This document shows positions 21,644 to 33,000 of a stretch of DNA of 64,000 nucleotides, one piece after another. The DNA is taken from NCBI RefSeq assembly GCF_020906515.1, contig NC_085851.1, positions 992,001 through 1,056,000 on the forward strand. The letters are read 5' to 3'. The number at the start of each line of letters is the position of its first letter. The stretch's first letter is position 1. The translations under genes were made by a program, and so were the position numbers. Source of the stretch: Vanrija pseudolonga (taxonomy: Eukaryota; Basidiomycota; Tremellomycetes; Trichosporonales; Trichosporonaceae). A model generated the notes under the pieces. The model did no database searches and had not been told where the DNA came from. It worked only from the letters and a program-made list of their open reading frames with translations.

Positions 21644-24310
21644 TTAGTTTCCCTTGGCCGCCTCCACCATGTAGCTCATCAGCTGCTGGTAGATGTCGGT
21701 CTGGTTGGGAGGCTGGGATGTCTGCCCGACACCCATGTACGTCGGGTTCACCAGTCCCGCACCGCCTACGCCCACGCCTTGGTCGACCCCGCCGCCCCAC
21801 TGGTGCTCCGTTGCCGGGCCAATGAAGCCATTGTCTGGCGGCAGGCCACCCCAGTCGACGGACGGCGGGGGGAACTCGAGGTCGCCCGTGCCGGCTCCGC
21901 CTGACGGCGTGCCCTCGCCCGCACGACCGGTGCCAAAGTCCCACCCACCCGTCACATCGCTGCCGGCTGTGCTGAATCCGGTGTTGGAATCACCAGCAAG
22001 TGGGAGCTGGCTCGTCGACAGCTGGTTCCAGTAGAACTGAGGAAGCTGGAACAGGGCGCTAGGACCACTCGGGCCAGACAAGGCAGCCGACATGCTGAAC
22101 GGCGTCGGGGGCGCAAGCGGCACTCCTGTGTCCGTGGACGAGGCCAGTCTGCCGCCGATAGCTCGCAGTCCGTCGGGAATAGAAGGAGAGTCGGCCACTG
22201 GTTCGTCGTCCTGTGGCGTGGCAGTGTTATTTCCAACGCCCGACTCGTGAGAAAGCAACTTGAGGCCTCCTTGGATAACTGAGGGGTGTCAACTCAACGT
22301 CCGACACGCCGTACTTACGTCCTTCGAAGAACACCTTGTGCGCGGATGCCGACGGCCATGACGAGGAGATGTCTCGGAGCCAGATGCAGCACTGCGCAAA
22401 GTTGACCCTAGCGCGGTGGGCCAGCTCGTCGTCGGGGTCCGTTGCGTCATAGGCTGCAGGGTTAGCTCGCAATCGACCTCACTAACCTACCTTCAAACAG
22501 TGTAATCAAGCTAAGCAGATGAATGATGTCAGCGCTTACCTGGCCAAGCAGCTTGTGCTGGTCCAGGTGAGCTAGCAATGCGACCGTTGCCTCGGCTGCC
22601 TGCGAGCAGATGGCGTGTGCGCGGGCCACGAGCGATTCTGGCGGCCGAGGACCTTGGGGCGGTGTCCCGGCATTGCGGCGCTGAATGAACCGAGAGTAGA
22701 GAAGGATCTGGGTCGTGTTGAACCACTAGGAGAGGTTAGCTAAGCCCAGGTGTGTCATGCTTACCGCCAAGCCAACGACATGGTGCGGCAGAGGTGATAC
22801 ACTTCGCGCGAGGTCGACTTCAAGGATCGCCGGCATGTGTCGTCGCCACTCTTCGAGTTGCTCAGCGATCTGTTCTGCCCGGGTGAAGAGATCGGTCTGA
22901 GGTCCTGCGCCCATCTTGGCGGCAAATTGTTCGTCCCATGCGTTCGAGATGGGTGGGCCGGCAATGTCCAAGTCGAGGATATCCTCGACGATCATGGCCA
23001 GTCGACAGGTCCACACAAAGTACGACATGATGTGCCCGCGCCTCGGCATCACATGTCGGACAGAGCGTGGTAGTGGAGCCGACGAGAGAGGTTGCGGCGG
23101 CCATGCCTCAAACTCGTCGACCTCGCTCACTGCCGGCAGGGGCATTGACGACCGGCGGTAAGGGAGGAGGTAGGTGCGGCCCGTCTCCTCGGCGGACACC
23201 TTGTCTAGGAGGTAGGTAGACCAATAGACTCGTGACCGCAGTTCGACCTCGGACTTGTCAGTGTTCTTGTTGGGAGCCAAGTTGAGGCCGAGGTTGAGGC
23301 ACATGCAGCTTGCCCGTCCGGCGTACGCGAATGCCGAGCGCTTGTCACCACACCCGGTTTGGCGGAGAGACAGCAGCAGAAGCGCTTGTATAAGGTCTAG
23401 GCGTGATTCGTTTGCTGGGAGGGCCGTCTCGGCCATTTTGAAGAGCTTGTTTGCATCGACGCCGTCCTTGGGGCCCAACGGCGGAGTGGCAACGCACGCC
23501 GAGATGGCGAGCATGGCGAGGAGCAGCGGTGCCGACGCCGTGTGCGGGTTGAACATGGGCTTGTAAATAAGGGGCCACACATTCTGTGTCCATGTCAGCT
23601 GACCAAGTCCCCATTCGTGGGTGTCGCCGTGGCTTACATGAACGTGGGTAAAGTAGATCGCGAGCAGCTCGTCAATCAGGATGGGAGGGAGACCGAGGAG
23701 GCGGACACGCATGACGGGACCCGTCTCCGGGTTGGCCTTTGGCCGGGTGTGGTGATGCGGACCTGTGGGCGGCGTGGCCCGGTTAGCTGCCATCCGGGAG
23801 CTCTCCGGTTGTTCGGATCGGGGCTGGTGGTGTGGGCCGGAGGTCGGCGCTGAGAGGTTGCTCGGCTTGCTGGACTCGTCTGGCGAATCGTTGGACTGGG
23901 AGCCTGCACGGCGACGGAAACCCGGCGCGGGGCCGCTGGCATGTGTGAGCGGGCACTCCGACGTCGGGGCGGCCGCGGGCAAACACCAGTTGCCGTGGGT
24001 AGACTTACCGCTTGCGCACCGGGGTCTCAAAGGTGCACTCGACGCGATTGTCTCGGCAGAGCTTGCACGTCGGCGCGCCAGACGTCGGGGACACTGTGAT
24101 GTCTTCACATTTCATGCGCCGGCTGGGCCATGGTTAGTAGGAGCGGGAGGAGGGACGGGTTAGGTGTGTGACTACCCACAGTTTGCAGCCCTGCGCGCGC
24201 ACATCACGTCAGCTCGGCAACCCACACGTCTGTCAAGCATGGCTCGCAGAACCCGTTCAACTTACATCGCAGGCGCGTGACGACCGTTTGCGAGACAGCA
24301 TGGCCGACAT
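21644..24310 (-). CDS. Zn2Cys6 transcription factor with fungal-specific TF domain
   Basis: Exons 24310-24266, 24190-24180, 24122-24009, 23935-23638, 23583-22765, 22725-22491, 22453-22319 and 22278-21644 give 763 residues. The binuclear zinc cluster is assembled across three exons: ACD, then GCKL from an 11-base exon, then RRMKCED...CKLCRDNRVECTF. A Ser/Pro-rich linker leads to the middle homology region (IYFTHVHNVWPLIYKPMF, LLAMLAISACVA, RVYWSTYLLDK), typical of the Fungal_trans family. The C-terminus is Gly/Pro/Gln-rich, as in activation domains. A potential 29-base intron at 22511-22539 is rejected because reading through keeps the frame while removing it meets a stop. It sits between an amine oxidase and an aldehyde dehydrogenase and may regulate them; that is inferred from position only. 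Confidence 0.88.
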
Positions 24311-25208
24311 TGTGAAGGTTGGTGTGTTGGATGCTGCAGTCGTAGTAGTAGACAGGTCCAATTCAAGACAAGACACGGAGAGCCGCGGCGTCGTCGCCGA
24401 GGAATGGGGTGGAACTTTGTTTGCCGAGGGTCGGCGCTGTTGGGGCTCGTCTTGCACCCTTTTGCCGCAGTGTTTATGCACGGGATGGCGGGGATTAGGG
24501 GCACATTGTCGCCTCTGCGAGGTCGCTGGATGGATGCTGCGTTGTGGGAAGGCAAGGCGGAGTTGCAGAGATGATGGGATGGTTAGTGTAGAAGCGAGTG
24601 TGAGGTTTTTGCCAAATAGGTCGGGGTCGGTCCCTTGTCGGGCGGCGTGCCGGTCTGCAACAGGACGGCGTCGGTGGCAAGATCCGAGGCTCGACTCCGA
24701 GACCGTCGCCGTCGCTGCCATGACTTTTTTTTCTTTCCTTCAGATCTTCATCGAGGGCATCTAGCTCGCGACATCATGTCCTGGATATGCGGAATGTCTT
24801 GGCGAGGGATCGACGATAGGTGCAATGGCGATGGCGACGACAACATGGCCACTAGTCATTCACTGCCCACGACTAGTCTTGGGCGCCCATCTCGGCATCT
24901 CCTCCGTTCCTCTCATATCCCGGCGGCGATGGCATGTGGGGCCTAAAGAGGTGATAGTGACGAGCGGCAGCTGCAGTGCGGGTCATTTGGTGTGCATCAT
25001 CTGCATCAGGTCACGGCTATCGCGCAACGAGTTATCATTGACGGGGCGAGACAGGAGAGAGACAGACAGAGAGTTGTTTAGGCAGAAGTCCCGGCTGATG
25101 CGAACATCCACGGTCGGACTTGGGATCGCGCGGGGTCCCCGGTTGCAACCCAAAGCTTGTTATCCTCCCTTCCTCCTCCCTTTGCTCTTCCGCATCTCTC
25201 CAAGTCAA
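24311..25208. other. Intergenic between divergent regulator and dehydrogenase
   Basis: About 0.9 kb that likely serves as a bidirectional promoter for the Zn2Cys6 factor and the aldehyde dehydrogenase. Long frames here are antisense or out of frame with anything recognisable. Confidence 0.55.
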
Positions 25209-27086
25209 ATGCGCTGGGCAAGAAGACTGCCCTTGTCGTCGGTGCTCCTCCGTCGAGGGCTGGCCACGGCGCCGGCGACGCACACCAAGCTGAGCGTGCC
25301 TTCCCTCGGCGAGGTGACCGTGCCCACCGGCCTCTTCATGTGAGCTCTTCCTTTCTCTCCGCCTCAGCTCACGCCCAGCAACAATGAGTGGGTCGCCCCG
25401 GCCGCAGGAGAGACATTCGCAACGGTCAACCCGGCGACAGGAGAGCACCTGGTCAATGTCGCACACGCGAGTGCATCGGAAGTCGACACTGCCGTGAGGG
25501 CGGCACGGTCGTCGTTCCGGTCGACTTGGGGCATGAACGTCTCGGGCGTCGAGCGCGCTGCAGGTGGGTGGCCAGTCTTCCCGATTTCTTACCCACCAGT
25601 CATATCAAAGCTCGCCGACCTCCTCGAGCGCGATGCCGACCTGATAGCGGCGCTGGAGAGGTGGGTTCTCTTCCGGTGAGGAGGGCTGACCCACCAGCCT
25701 CAACTCGGGCAAGGGAATCCGCATGGCTCGGTAAGGAAGGCCTCCTGGCATAGCTAACCCCAGCACGTCCGACGTCGCCGACGCCGTCGCCTGCCTGCGG
25801 TACTACGCCGGCCTGGCCGACAAGATCCACGGACAGACGATCGACAGCTTCGGCGGAGAGAAGTTGTGTTACACGCTCCACCAGCCCATCGGCGTGTGCG
25901 GCCAGATGTGGGTGACCCATAAGGACGGTCCTGACCCACCAGCATCCCGTGGAACTACCCACTGCTCATGTGGGCGTGGAAGGTCGCGCCGGCGCTCGCG
26001 GCGGGCTGCACGGTCGTCATGAAGCCGTCCGAGCTGACCCCGCTGACGGCGCTGGCGATGTCCGACCTCGCGAAGGAGGCTGGCCTGCCTGCTGGTGTGC
26101 TGAATACCGTCCCGGGGCTGGGCGCGACGACAGGCGAGGCCATCGCAAGGCATCAAGACATTGACAAGGTGGGCTGTCGAAACCGAGCTTCAGCCGCTAA
26201 TGCAACAGGTCGCTTTTACTGGCTCCGTTGCGACCGGCAGGCGCATCTCCATTGCTGCGGCTGAGTCCAACCTCAAAAAGGTCACACTCGAACTCGGCGG
26301 CAAGTCGCCGTTGCTGGTCTTTGACAGTGCGGACGTGGAGGAGGCGGCCGACTGGACGGCCGTGGGCATCTGGTTCAACTCTGGTCAGGACTGCTGCGCG
26401 AGCTCAAGGGTGGGTGCTCGCATGTGACAGCTCACCCACTGACAACCCAGGTGTACGTCCAAGAAAACGTGTACGACGCGTACATTGCCGCGCTGAAGAA
26501 GCGCGCCGAAGCCTGCGCCATTGGTCAGCCGTCCGCCGAGGACACGTCCTTCGGTCCGCTCATATCGGCCGGGCAGCGGGACAAGGTGCTCGCGTACATC
26601 CAGTCGGGGCGCGACGAGGGCGCGAGCGTCGTGACCGGCGGTCGCAAGTGGCCGCAGTCGAACGGCGGGTTCTGGGTCGAGCCGACGATTCTGGCCGACG
26701 CGCACGAGGGGATGAAGGTCGTCAAGGAGGAGATCTTTGGGCCAGTGGTGGTCGTGTCAAAGTTTACCGACGAGGCGCACGCGCTCGCGCTGGCCAACGA
26801 CACGACGTTTGGCCTCGCCGCAGCCGTGTTCACCAACGATGGGCGGCAGGCCACGCGCGTCGCGCGCGCGCTCGACGCCGGCACAGTCTGGATCAACCAG
26901 TACAACTACATCCACGCCGGCGTGCCGTTCGGCGGCTTCAAGCAGTCGGGCATCGGGCGCGAGCTCGGCACATACGGCCTCGAGGCGTACACCCAGGTCA
27001 AGGCGGTGCACCAGAACCTGTCGCAGAGGGTGTGAGTTGGACAAAGCCGGAGCTCAACTGACGCCCCCAGATCGTGGCCGCTCTAG
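25209..27086 (+). CDS. Aldehyde dehydrogenase, probably mitochondrial
   Basis: Exons 25209-25339, 25379-25563, 25600-25660, 25698-25730, 25764-25907, 25943-26168, 26209-26409, 26451-27031 and 27071-27086 give 525 residues. It oxidises aldehydes to acids with NAD(P). The basic, Ser/Leu-rich N-terminus ([20 protein letters not shown]) looks like a mitochondrial presequence. Family landmarks: [26 protein letters not shown], general base Glu288 in LELGGK, nucleophile Cys322 in GQDCC, EIFGPVV, and [12 protein letters not shown] near the C-terminus. The last intron (27032-27070) has a perfect donor and CTGAC branch; splicing gives the ending RVSWPL, retention gives a stop directly after RV (521 residues). 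The acid product would fit downstream of the neighbouring amine oxidase. Confidence 0.93.
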
Positions 27087-27151
27087 CGGCATCATCATTA
27101 GGCATGCATTCTCTACTGTGCAATCTAGAGGTGGCGCAGGCGCGGTTAGTT

Positions 27152-28502
27152 TTAGAGCAGGTCGTGCTCGTGGATGTAGTCTGGGGGGTGTCAGTGGCGT
27201 CCAGCAGGGCCAACATACCGCGGGTGAGCTCGAACGCGACAAACGTCGACGCCGCAGCGGGGACGGCACGGACGAGCGAGGGGCCGAGGCCGCGGAACAG
27301 CGCCTTGCTGGGCATCGTCAGCTCCCTCTGCCTCTCTTGCACACTCACGTTCCGCCCTCGCGCACAATCGCGCCAATCTCGCGCGTAATGTACCCGCCCG
27401 TCAGCCAGCCGCCGCGGCTAGGCGGCGCCGCGGCGAGCTGCACGCGGCTCTTGGCAATGTCGAGCGGGTAACACGCGAGCCAGTAGCCCAGGCCGCCGAC
27501 GGCGCCGGACGACAGCAGCGCCCAGATCGGCAGGTCGGTCGTGCCCTGCTGCTTGATCCAGAAGCGCTTGGTCGTCTCGTAGCCCGTGTAGAAGCCCGCG
27601 TAGGCTGGGATCTCGCGGACGAAGGTGATCTACCGCGAGCGTCAGCGAGCGGTCCATTGCGCTAGCAGCGGCGAGGTCGTCGCGCTCGCCACACGTCCAC
27701 CTCGTCGCCCACTCACCCAGTACCCCCGCATGATGCCATCGCGCAGCCCATACTGGCGCCACATGTCGCGCACGACGGCGTTGAGCTTCTTGTCTCCCGC
27801 GCCGCCGTACTGGCCCTGCATGCGGATCTTGAACATTTCGACCTGGTGTCGAGCGTCAGCGAGGCGGCAAGGCAGCAAGGCAGAGGCAGCGAGGCAGGCA
27901 GAGGCAACGGTGAGTCGCCTGTGCCATGCGCGCGCGCACCCAACTCACCGGGCTGGCCAGGATCGCGTTCGCGGCACCCGCCATACTTCCTGCCAAGGCC
28001 GTCTGGCCGACCGTCAAGTCGGGGTACGGGCTCACGAGGCGGCGGGCGGCGCCGTATGCCGAGAAGAGGAGAGAGTTGACCGCCGCCACGCCGATGAGGG
28101 GGGATGCCATACCTGGGTGCGTAAGCGAGGGAGCGACCATCATGCGACGTCGCTGCTGCCACCGCAGCAGCTCACGCCTACCCACCCTTGTACAGCGCCA
28201 GGAAGCCCTCATTCCGCACCGTGACCTTGAAGATGTCGAGCGTGTTCTTGAACTGGCCCTTGGGTGCCGTCTGGGCACGCTACGGGGGTCAGCGCTGCCA
28301 CTCATCACCTCCTTGCGTCTACTCACCGTCTTGAGCGTGTCGAGGGGCTGGCAAAGGTCAGCATTGTCCAGTCTGTCCGTGCTGCACCCACCTGTCCGAC
28401 AATGACCTGCGCCGCGCCGCCGACCGAGCCGGAAATCAGCTCGATCGCGAGGTCGTTGCGGTTCTTGCTGGGCGGGATGGGGAGGGGGAACTCGTCGGCC
28501 AT
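27152..28502 (-). CDS. Mitochondrial carrier (SLC25) protein
   Basis: Exons 28502-28392, 28347-28327, 28279-28186, 28112-27949, 27842-27717, 27629-27349, 27307-27219 and 27180-27152 give 304 residues, the normal carrier size. The three repeats carry the signatures PLDTLKTRAQ, PVEMFKIRMQ and PLDIAKSRVQ, which define the six-helix inner-membrane carrier fold. The KSRVQ form of the third and the overall pattern resemble the carnitine/ornithine/YMC branch, but the substrate cannot be told. Exon 2 is only 21 bases and encodes PLDTLKT, almost exactly the first signature. The 3' end lies 65 bases from that of the aldehyde dehydrogenase (convergent). Confidence 0.9.
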
Positions 28503-28791
28503 GGTGTGAGCGGGTTATGGGACAATGGCAAGAGCCTGTTGTCGTTGTGGACCTTGTTATCGTCGTGCTGTTCGCCGTCTCTACGAATTCCGACTTTGCG
28601 CTCGCTCAAGCACGTCAGGACTTGGAGGGTTCAGGCACTTTTCGGCTCGCGGCGGCTGACCGGCGGCTCTAGCCGCTGGCTATTATTCACTTAGGCGCCG
28701 CGGCGACTTGGGACGACTAAATGGGATTAGAATTACTTATCTCTCATTGTCTCTTTCTGCTCAACTCTCTGTTGACATCCACCCGGCCACA
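28503..28791. promoter_or_regulatory. Divergent promoter region of carrier and SAP30BP-like genes
   Basis: 289 bases between two divergent start codons; must hold both core promoters. No clear TATA box. Confidence 0.5.
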
Positions 28792-29834
28792 ATGCAAGGT
28801 GAGCTATGCCGTCTGGAGCCAAGCTCACCCCAGGCCTCGCGCACTATGCCGACGACTCGCCGTCACCACCCGCAGCGGGCCCATCCGTGAGTTGACCCAA
28901 CGAACACGCGAGGGAGCCATCTGGAATCACTATCTCGTCGCTGCCCTCGACCTCGCTCGCCTCGCCTCGCCGCAACCAGCGCCCACGCAAGACGGGTGAG
29001 TTGTTCTCGTCCCACGCTTGTGCCAGCTCACGCCCACCCAGTGCCCTACGTCTCGAGCCACCCACGCGCAAGCCCCGACTCGCGCGCGCCGTCGCGCGGT
29101 TCCCCGCCGCCCGCCTCAGCGTCCCGCGCGACCTCGCCACGGCCGCCGCGGGTCGACGTCGCTGGCCTGAGCGATACCGACGCGTTCCGGCTCGCGACGG
29201 CGCCCAAAGCGCACGGCGTGGACTGGGGTATCCCGCCGCCCGAGGGCGAGCCGAGCGACGCGCTGAGCGTGGGTGTAGAATGCCGATGACAGCGCTCACC
29301 CGCCAGGCCAAGGTCGCCCAGTTTCTGCGGCTCAAGCAGCAGGGCCAGCATATCAACACGTCTTTGCTGCAGTCGAGCAGCTTCGCCAACCCGCACATCT
29401 ATGCCAAGCTGGTGGGTACGGGCGGGGGCTAGGTGGCGGCGGCGCTGACGCCCACACAGGTCGAGTTTGTCGAGCTAGACGAAACAGCCACGGCGTTCCC
29501 CGCCGGCGGGTGGCTCACGCGCCGCCGCATCGCAGACGAGATACCTCTCCACGGGCCCAAGGCGCTGCTCGCGCAGCAGAACGCCATGGCGGACGCGGTG
29601 CGCGCGCGCCAGGACCGCGGTAAGGCCGCTGGCGGTGGTGGTGGACGCCGCGAGATTGCGTTCGCGCCGGCCCGGACGCAGGATCGGCGCGTGGAGCGCG
29701 AGTCTCGGCGCGACCGCGACCGGGATCGTGATTACGGGAGGGATCACCGCGACCGCGATAGGGATCGCCGCGGGCGAGAGCGCGACCGCGACGAGCGGGA
29801 TCGTGGCCATCGGTCGAAGAATGGGAGGGATTAG
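28792..29834 (+). CDS. SAP30BP/HCNGP-like nuclear protein
   Basis: Exons 28792-28798, 28834-28886, 28917-28995, 29042-29268, 29307-29411 and 29460-29834 give 281 residues. The first coding exon is just 7 bases. The protein opens with MQGLAHYADDSP, like the start of this family, then a Ser/Pro-rich linker. The HCNGP core follows: GIPPPEGEPSDAL, AKVAQFLRLKQQGQHINTSL, SFANPHIYAKLVEFVELDE. It ends in a highly charged RD/RE-rich tail (DRDRDRDYGRDHRDRDR), the kind found in splicing-associated proteins. Family members bind the SAP30 subunit of histone deacetylase complexes and take part in mRNA splicing. Intron 2 (30 bases, ending GGGAG) is among the shortest here and is the least certain junction. 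Confidence 0.87.
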
Positions 29835-30000
29835 AGCAAGCTCCACTAGCACAGAGATCCACACACTCCAATGTACACACAGCACACATCGCACATCGTC
29901 CATACCGTCACATGCGTACAAGTACAAGATCACAAGTATCTGCTTCTTCTTCTTCCCACAATCCCCTTCTATCTCGTGTGTATGTCTCCCAAGTATCCAT

Positions 30001-33000
30001 TTACAGAACGCCGGCCTGGCGCTCCACCCGTCCCTTGATCAGCGCAGCCACCTGCTGCTCGAGGAAGATGCCCGTGTCGGGGCGCATGCGCACGATACGC
30101 AGCAGAACCTCGGCCATACGCTGGTTGTCGTCATCGACGCGGCTGCGGGCCGAAGCAGACGCTGCACCGTTGGTACCGAGGTTGAGGTTGCGCATCGCCG
30201 TCACGGGGCTTGCGACAATAGACGACGCAGCCTTGACAGCCGCGGCAGCGCGCTCCTTCAACTGGGGTGTAGGCAGGTCGAGGTACTGTCCGACCATCAC
30301 AATGTCCTTGTACGCCTCTGATTGGAGCTGGGACAGTGGGATGCCGTGCTCGATGCCGCCTTCCGACGCGTTGAAGAACGCCTTGAGCTCGTTGAGCCAC
30401 TTGAAGACAATGTCAACCTCGGTTGGGCCGAGCGGCGTCCGTGTCGACTCCTTCGATGCAAGTGGTGGGACGAGCAGCGAAATGAGAATGTCGATGATCC
30501 GCCGCCAGATCACGAGCATGACCTGCAGGCGCGTATCCTTCGTAAAGTTGGCCGTAAAGACCGAAAAGTTCTCGTCGAGGTAGTCGTAGACGGGGGCGAG
30601 CGACTGCGTAATGTCGCTCTCGTCCAGAGCATACTTGCGCGCCTTCTTGTCCCTCAGAGGCGCCGTGACGTGCTTGAGCGTGCTGGTGGACAGCTGCTCG
30701 GAGAGGAACGCGCCCATACGGTCCACAATCTCGTGCGTCATGTCCGAAGCCGTGCGGTCGAGTGCACGCGCAGCCGAAGAAAGGTGGTAGTTGACATCGT
30801 GCTTCTCGCCCGCATCCATGCTGATGCGCAGGCGCACAACACCACGGGGCGAGAGCGGCAGGACAACGTCGCGCTCCGGGATATCGGCAAACACTTGCGG
30901 GTCGAGCTTGAACACTCTGCTTCCAATGGCGTCGTGCTTGCCGACAAACTGGCGGTCATAGGCCACAAGCTCAAGGGTCTTGCGAGCGCCGACCGAAATC
31001 TCAAAGCTCTGCTCCCATTTGGGGTCCTCGGTCTCGAGCACTGTACGCGACTTGAACAAACGCTCGCCCGTGTCCCTGTCCACGACCGCGACGAACGCGT
31101 CAGCAGCCTTGGTGGACGACTTGGTGAGCAGGTTCTGGCCGCGAATGACGCTGATGACGAAGCAGTGGCGTGCAGGCTGGGTGCTGACGCCCTGCAGCCC
31201 CTTCTCCTTGACGATGCGCGCCGTCTCGTCCGCTTCCAATGTGTATGCGAGATCCTCGAGAAGTGAACGTGATGCCTTCATGTCGGTGAGCTTGACGCAT
31301 GCCTGTGTGGTGTCAGTGTGGTTTCAGGGTTTCAAGTGCCACATGACCCCACCGAGCCTGGAATGATGTACGCGTCTGCCTTCTTCCGGTCCAGACCGCG
31401 GTCAATTTGACGGTCGAGCTTCTGCACGGCATGTCGTCCCTTGGCAAGCCAAGTGCTAGCCTTGCTCGCAACTTGAGTTTGAGGGACGCTGCTGGCTTCC
31501 TTGGCGGCAGGCTTGGGTGGAGCAACCTCGGCAGTGAACAGCGCCTGCACTGCCGTCGCATACTCGGTAAGCGCGACGCCGGCAGTCTGGCGAGGGTCAG
31601 TGACGTATGACACACACACGACTCACCTTGGACAGGTCGATGAGGTACACTGCACGTTTGTAGTCGCTCAGAGGCAGGTCGTTGAGAACAACCGCTGACG
31701 ATCCGCGGATGAGCTCGAACAAGTCGGTGACGCTTTGAGAGTAGCGACCCTCGCCTTCGGGAATCCAGCGGTCCATGCCGACGGCGCGCGAGACCCACTG
31801 GTGTGTCTCGTTGACCTCAGTCTCGCGCAGCCATGTGAGGACGTGGGGCTCGAAGAATTGATCAATGTCGAAGTGGTGCTCGGTGCTGCGGTGTCAGTTA
31901 CAGGCGACTCGACCAGCAACTCACCCAGGGCAAAGATCATCCCACATACGCAGGAGGCGGTCTGTAACCTCGTACAGGACAAACACGTCCGAAGCCGCAC
32001 CGCCAGCCGTCTCGAGTACCTGCAGCTCGGCCAGGAATAGGGGCAGTTGCTTGCTGAGAATAAGGCCAGCGGGGTTGAAGTATGGGTCGAGGCCCTTGCC
32101 CCAGACCTTGAGGACATTCTTGATCTCCTTCTCGATCCACAGCGCAACGCGCTCAAAGCCCTCGACGACGGCGTCCTTGCCGCTGACACCGGTACGCAGG
32201 CCAACCTGAGCCGAGTGCACACCGCCCATCATCTCTGAGGCGGCAGCCACGTACTCACCGACCGCGGCGCCGATGAGCTCGTTGCTGGCATTCTCGAGCG
32301 CCTCATGCGACTTGTGGGCGCGGATAAAGTGCTCGGGTGCTGAGGCGAGGAGAGGAAGGACTGAGGGGAGCGGCGCTGGCGGTGGAAGAGAAGTCGTCGG
32401 GAAGATACCACCGAGTGCCGAGGACAGCTCGGTGATCAGCGTCGAGTGGAGCTTTGCAAGCACGCCGGTGAGGTTGTCAGCCGGCACAGTGTCGCAAAAG
32501 TCGGCCACCGCCGTGATCAGCGCCTGGCCGCGCTCAATCTCGGCCGGCGTGTCCAGGGCCTGCGTCCAGAGCTGAACAAGGTGCTCCACCTCGCGCTCCT
32601 TCTCCGCGGGGTTGTCGACTTCCCACACCTCCATGCACTGGACAACGAGCTCGTTTGATTTCGGGCTCGCGAGGTCTGCCGCTCGTCTGGACATGCGCGC
32701 AAACACGGCGTTCTTGCGCGGAGGAGTAAAGTAGTCTCCGGGATCCGGCTTGGCCATTGCGCCTGGGGAGGCGGGTGCGGCGAGCTCGGGGAACGACGCA
32801 AGAAGACCGCTGAGGTTGGACGACAGCGAGATGTGTCTGGCCTTTTGCGCGGGGGTGAGGTGCGGCATTCGAGAGAGCGCGGTGAGACGCGCCTTGAGGT
32901 CGGTGAGGTAGAGCTGGACGTCAGCCACATCCGTGCGTCGAAACTCACCTTTTCGACCTCTCCGTCGCGCTTGGTCTCTGCCACATCGCGGTCGAGCACT

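Noticed and set aside
22511-22539. Possible 29-base intron in the Zn2Cys6 gene
   Set aside because: Removing it leads to a stop codon, while reading through keeps the conserved frame into the next block.
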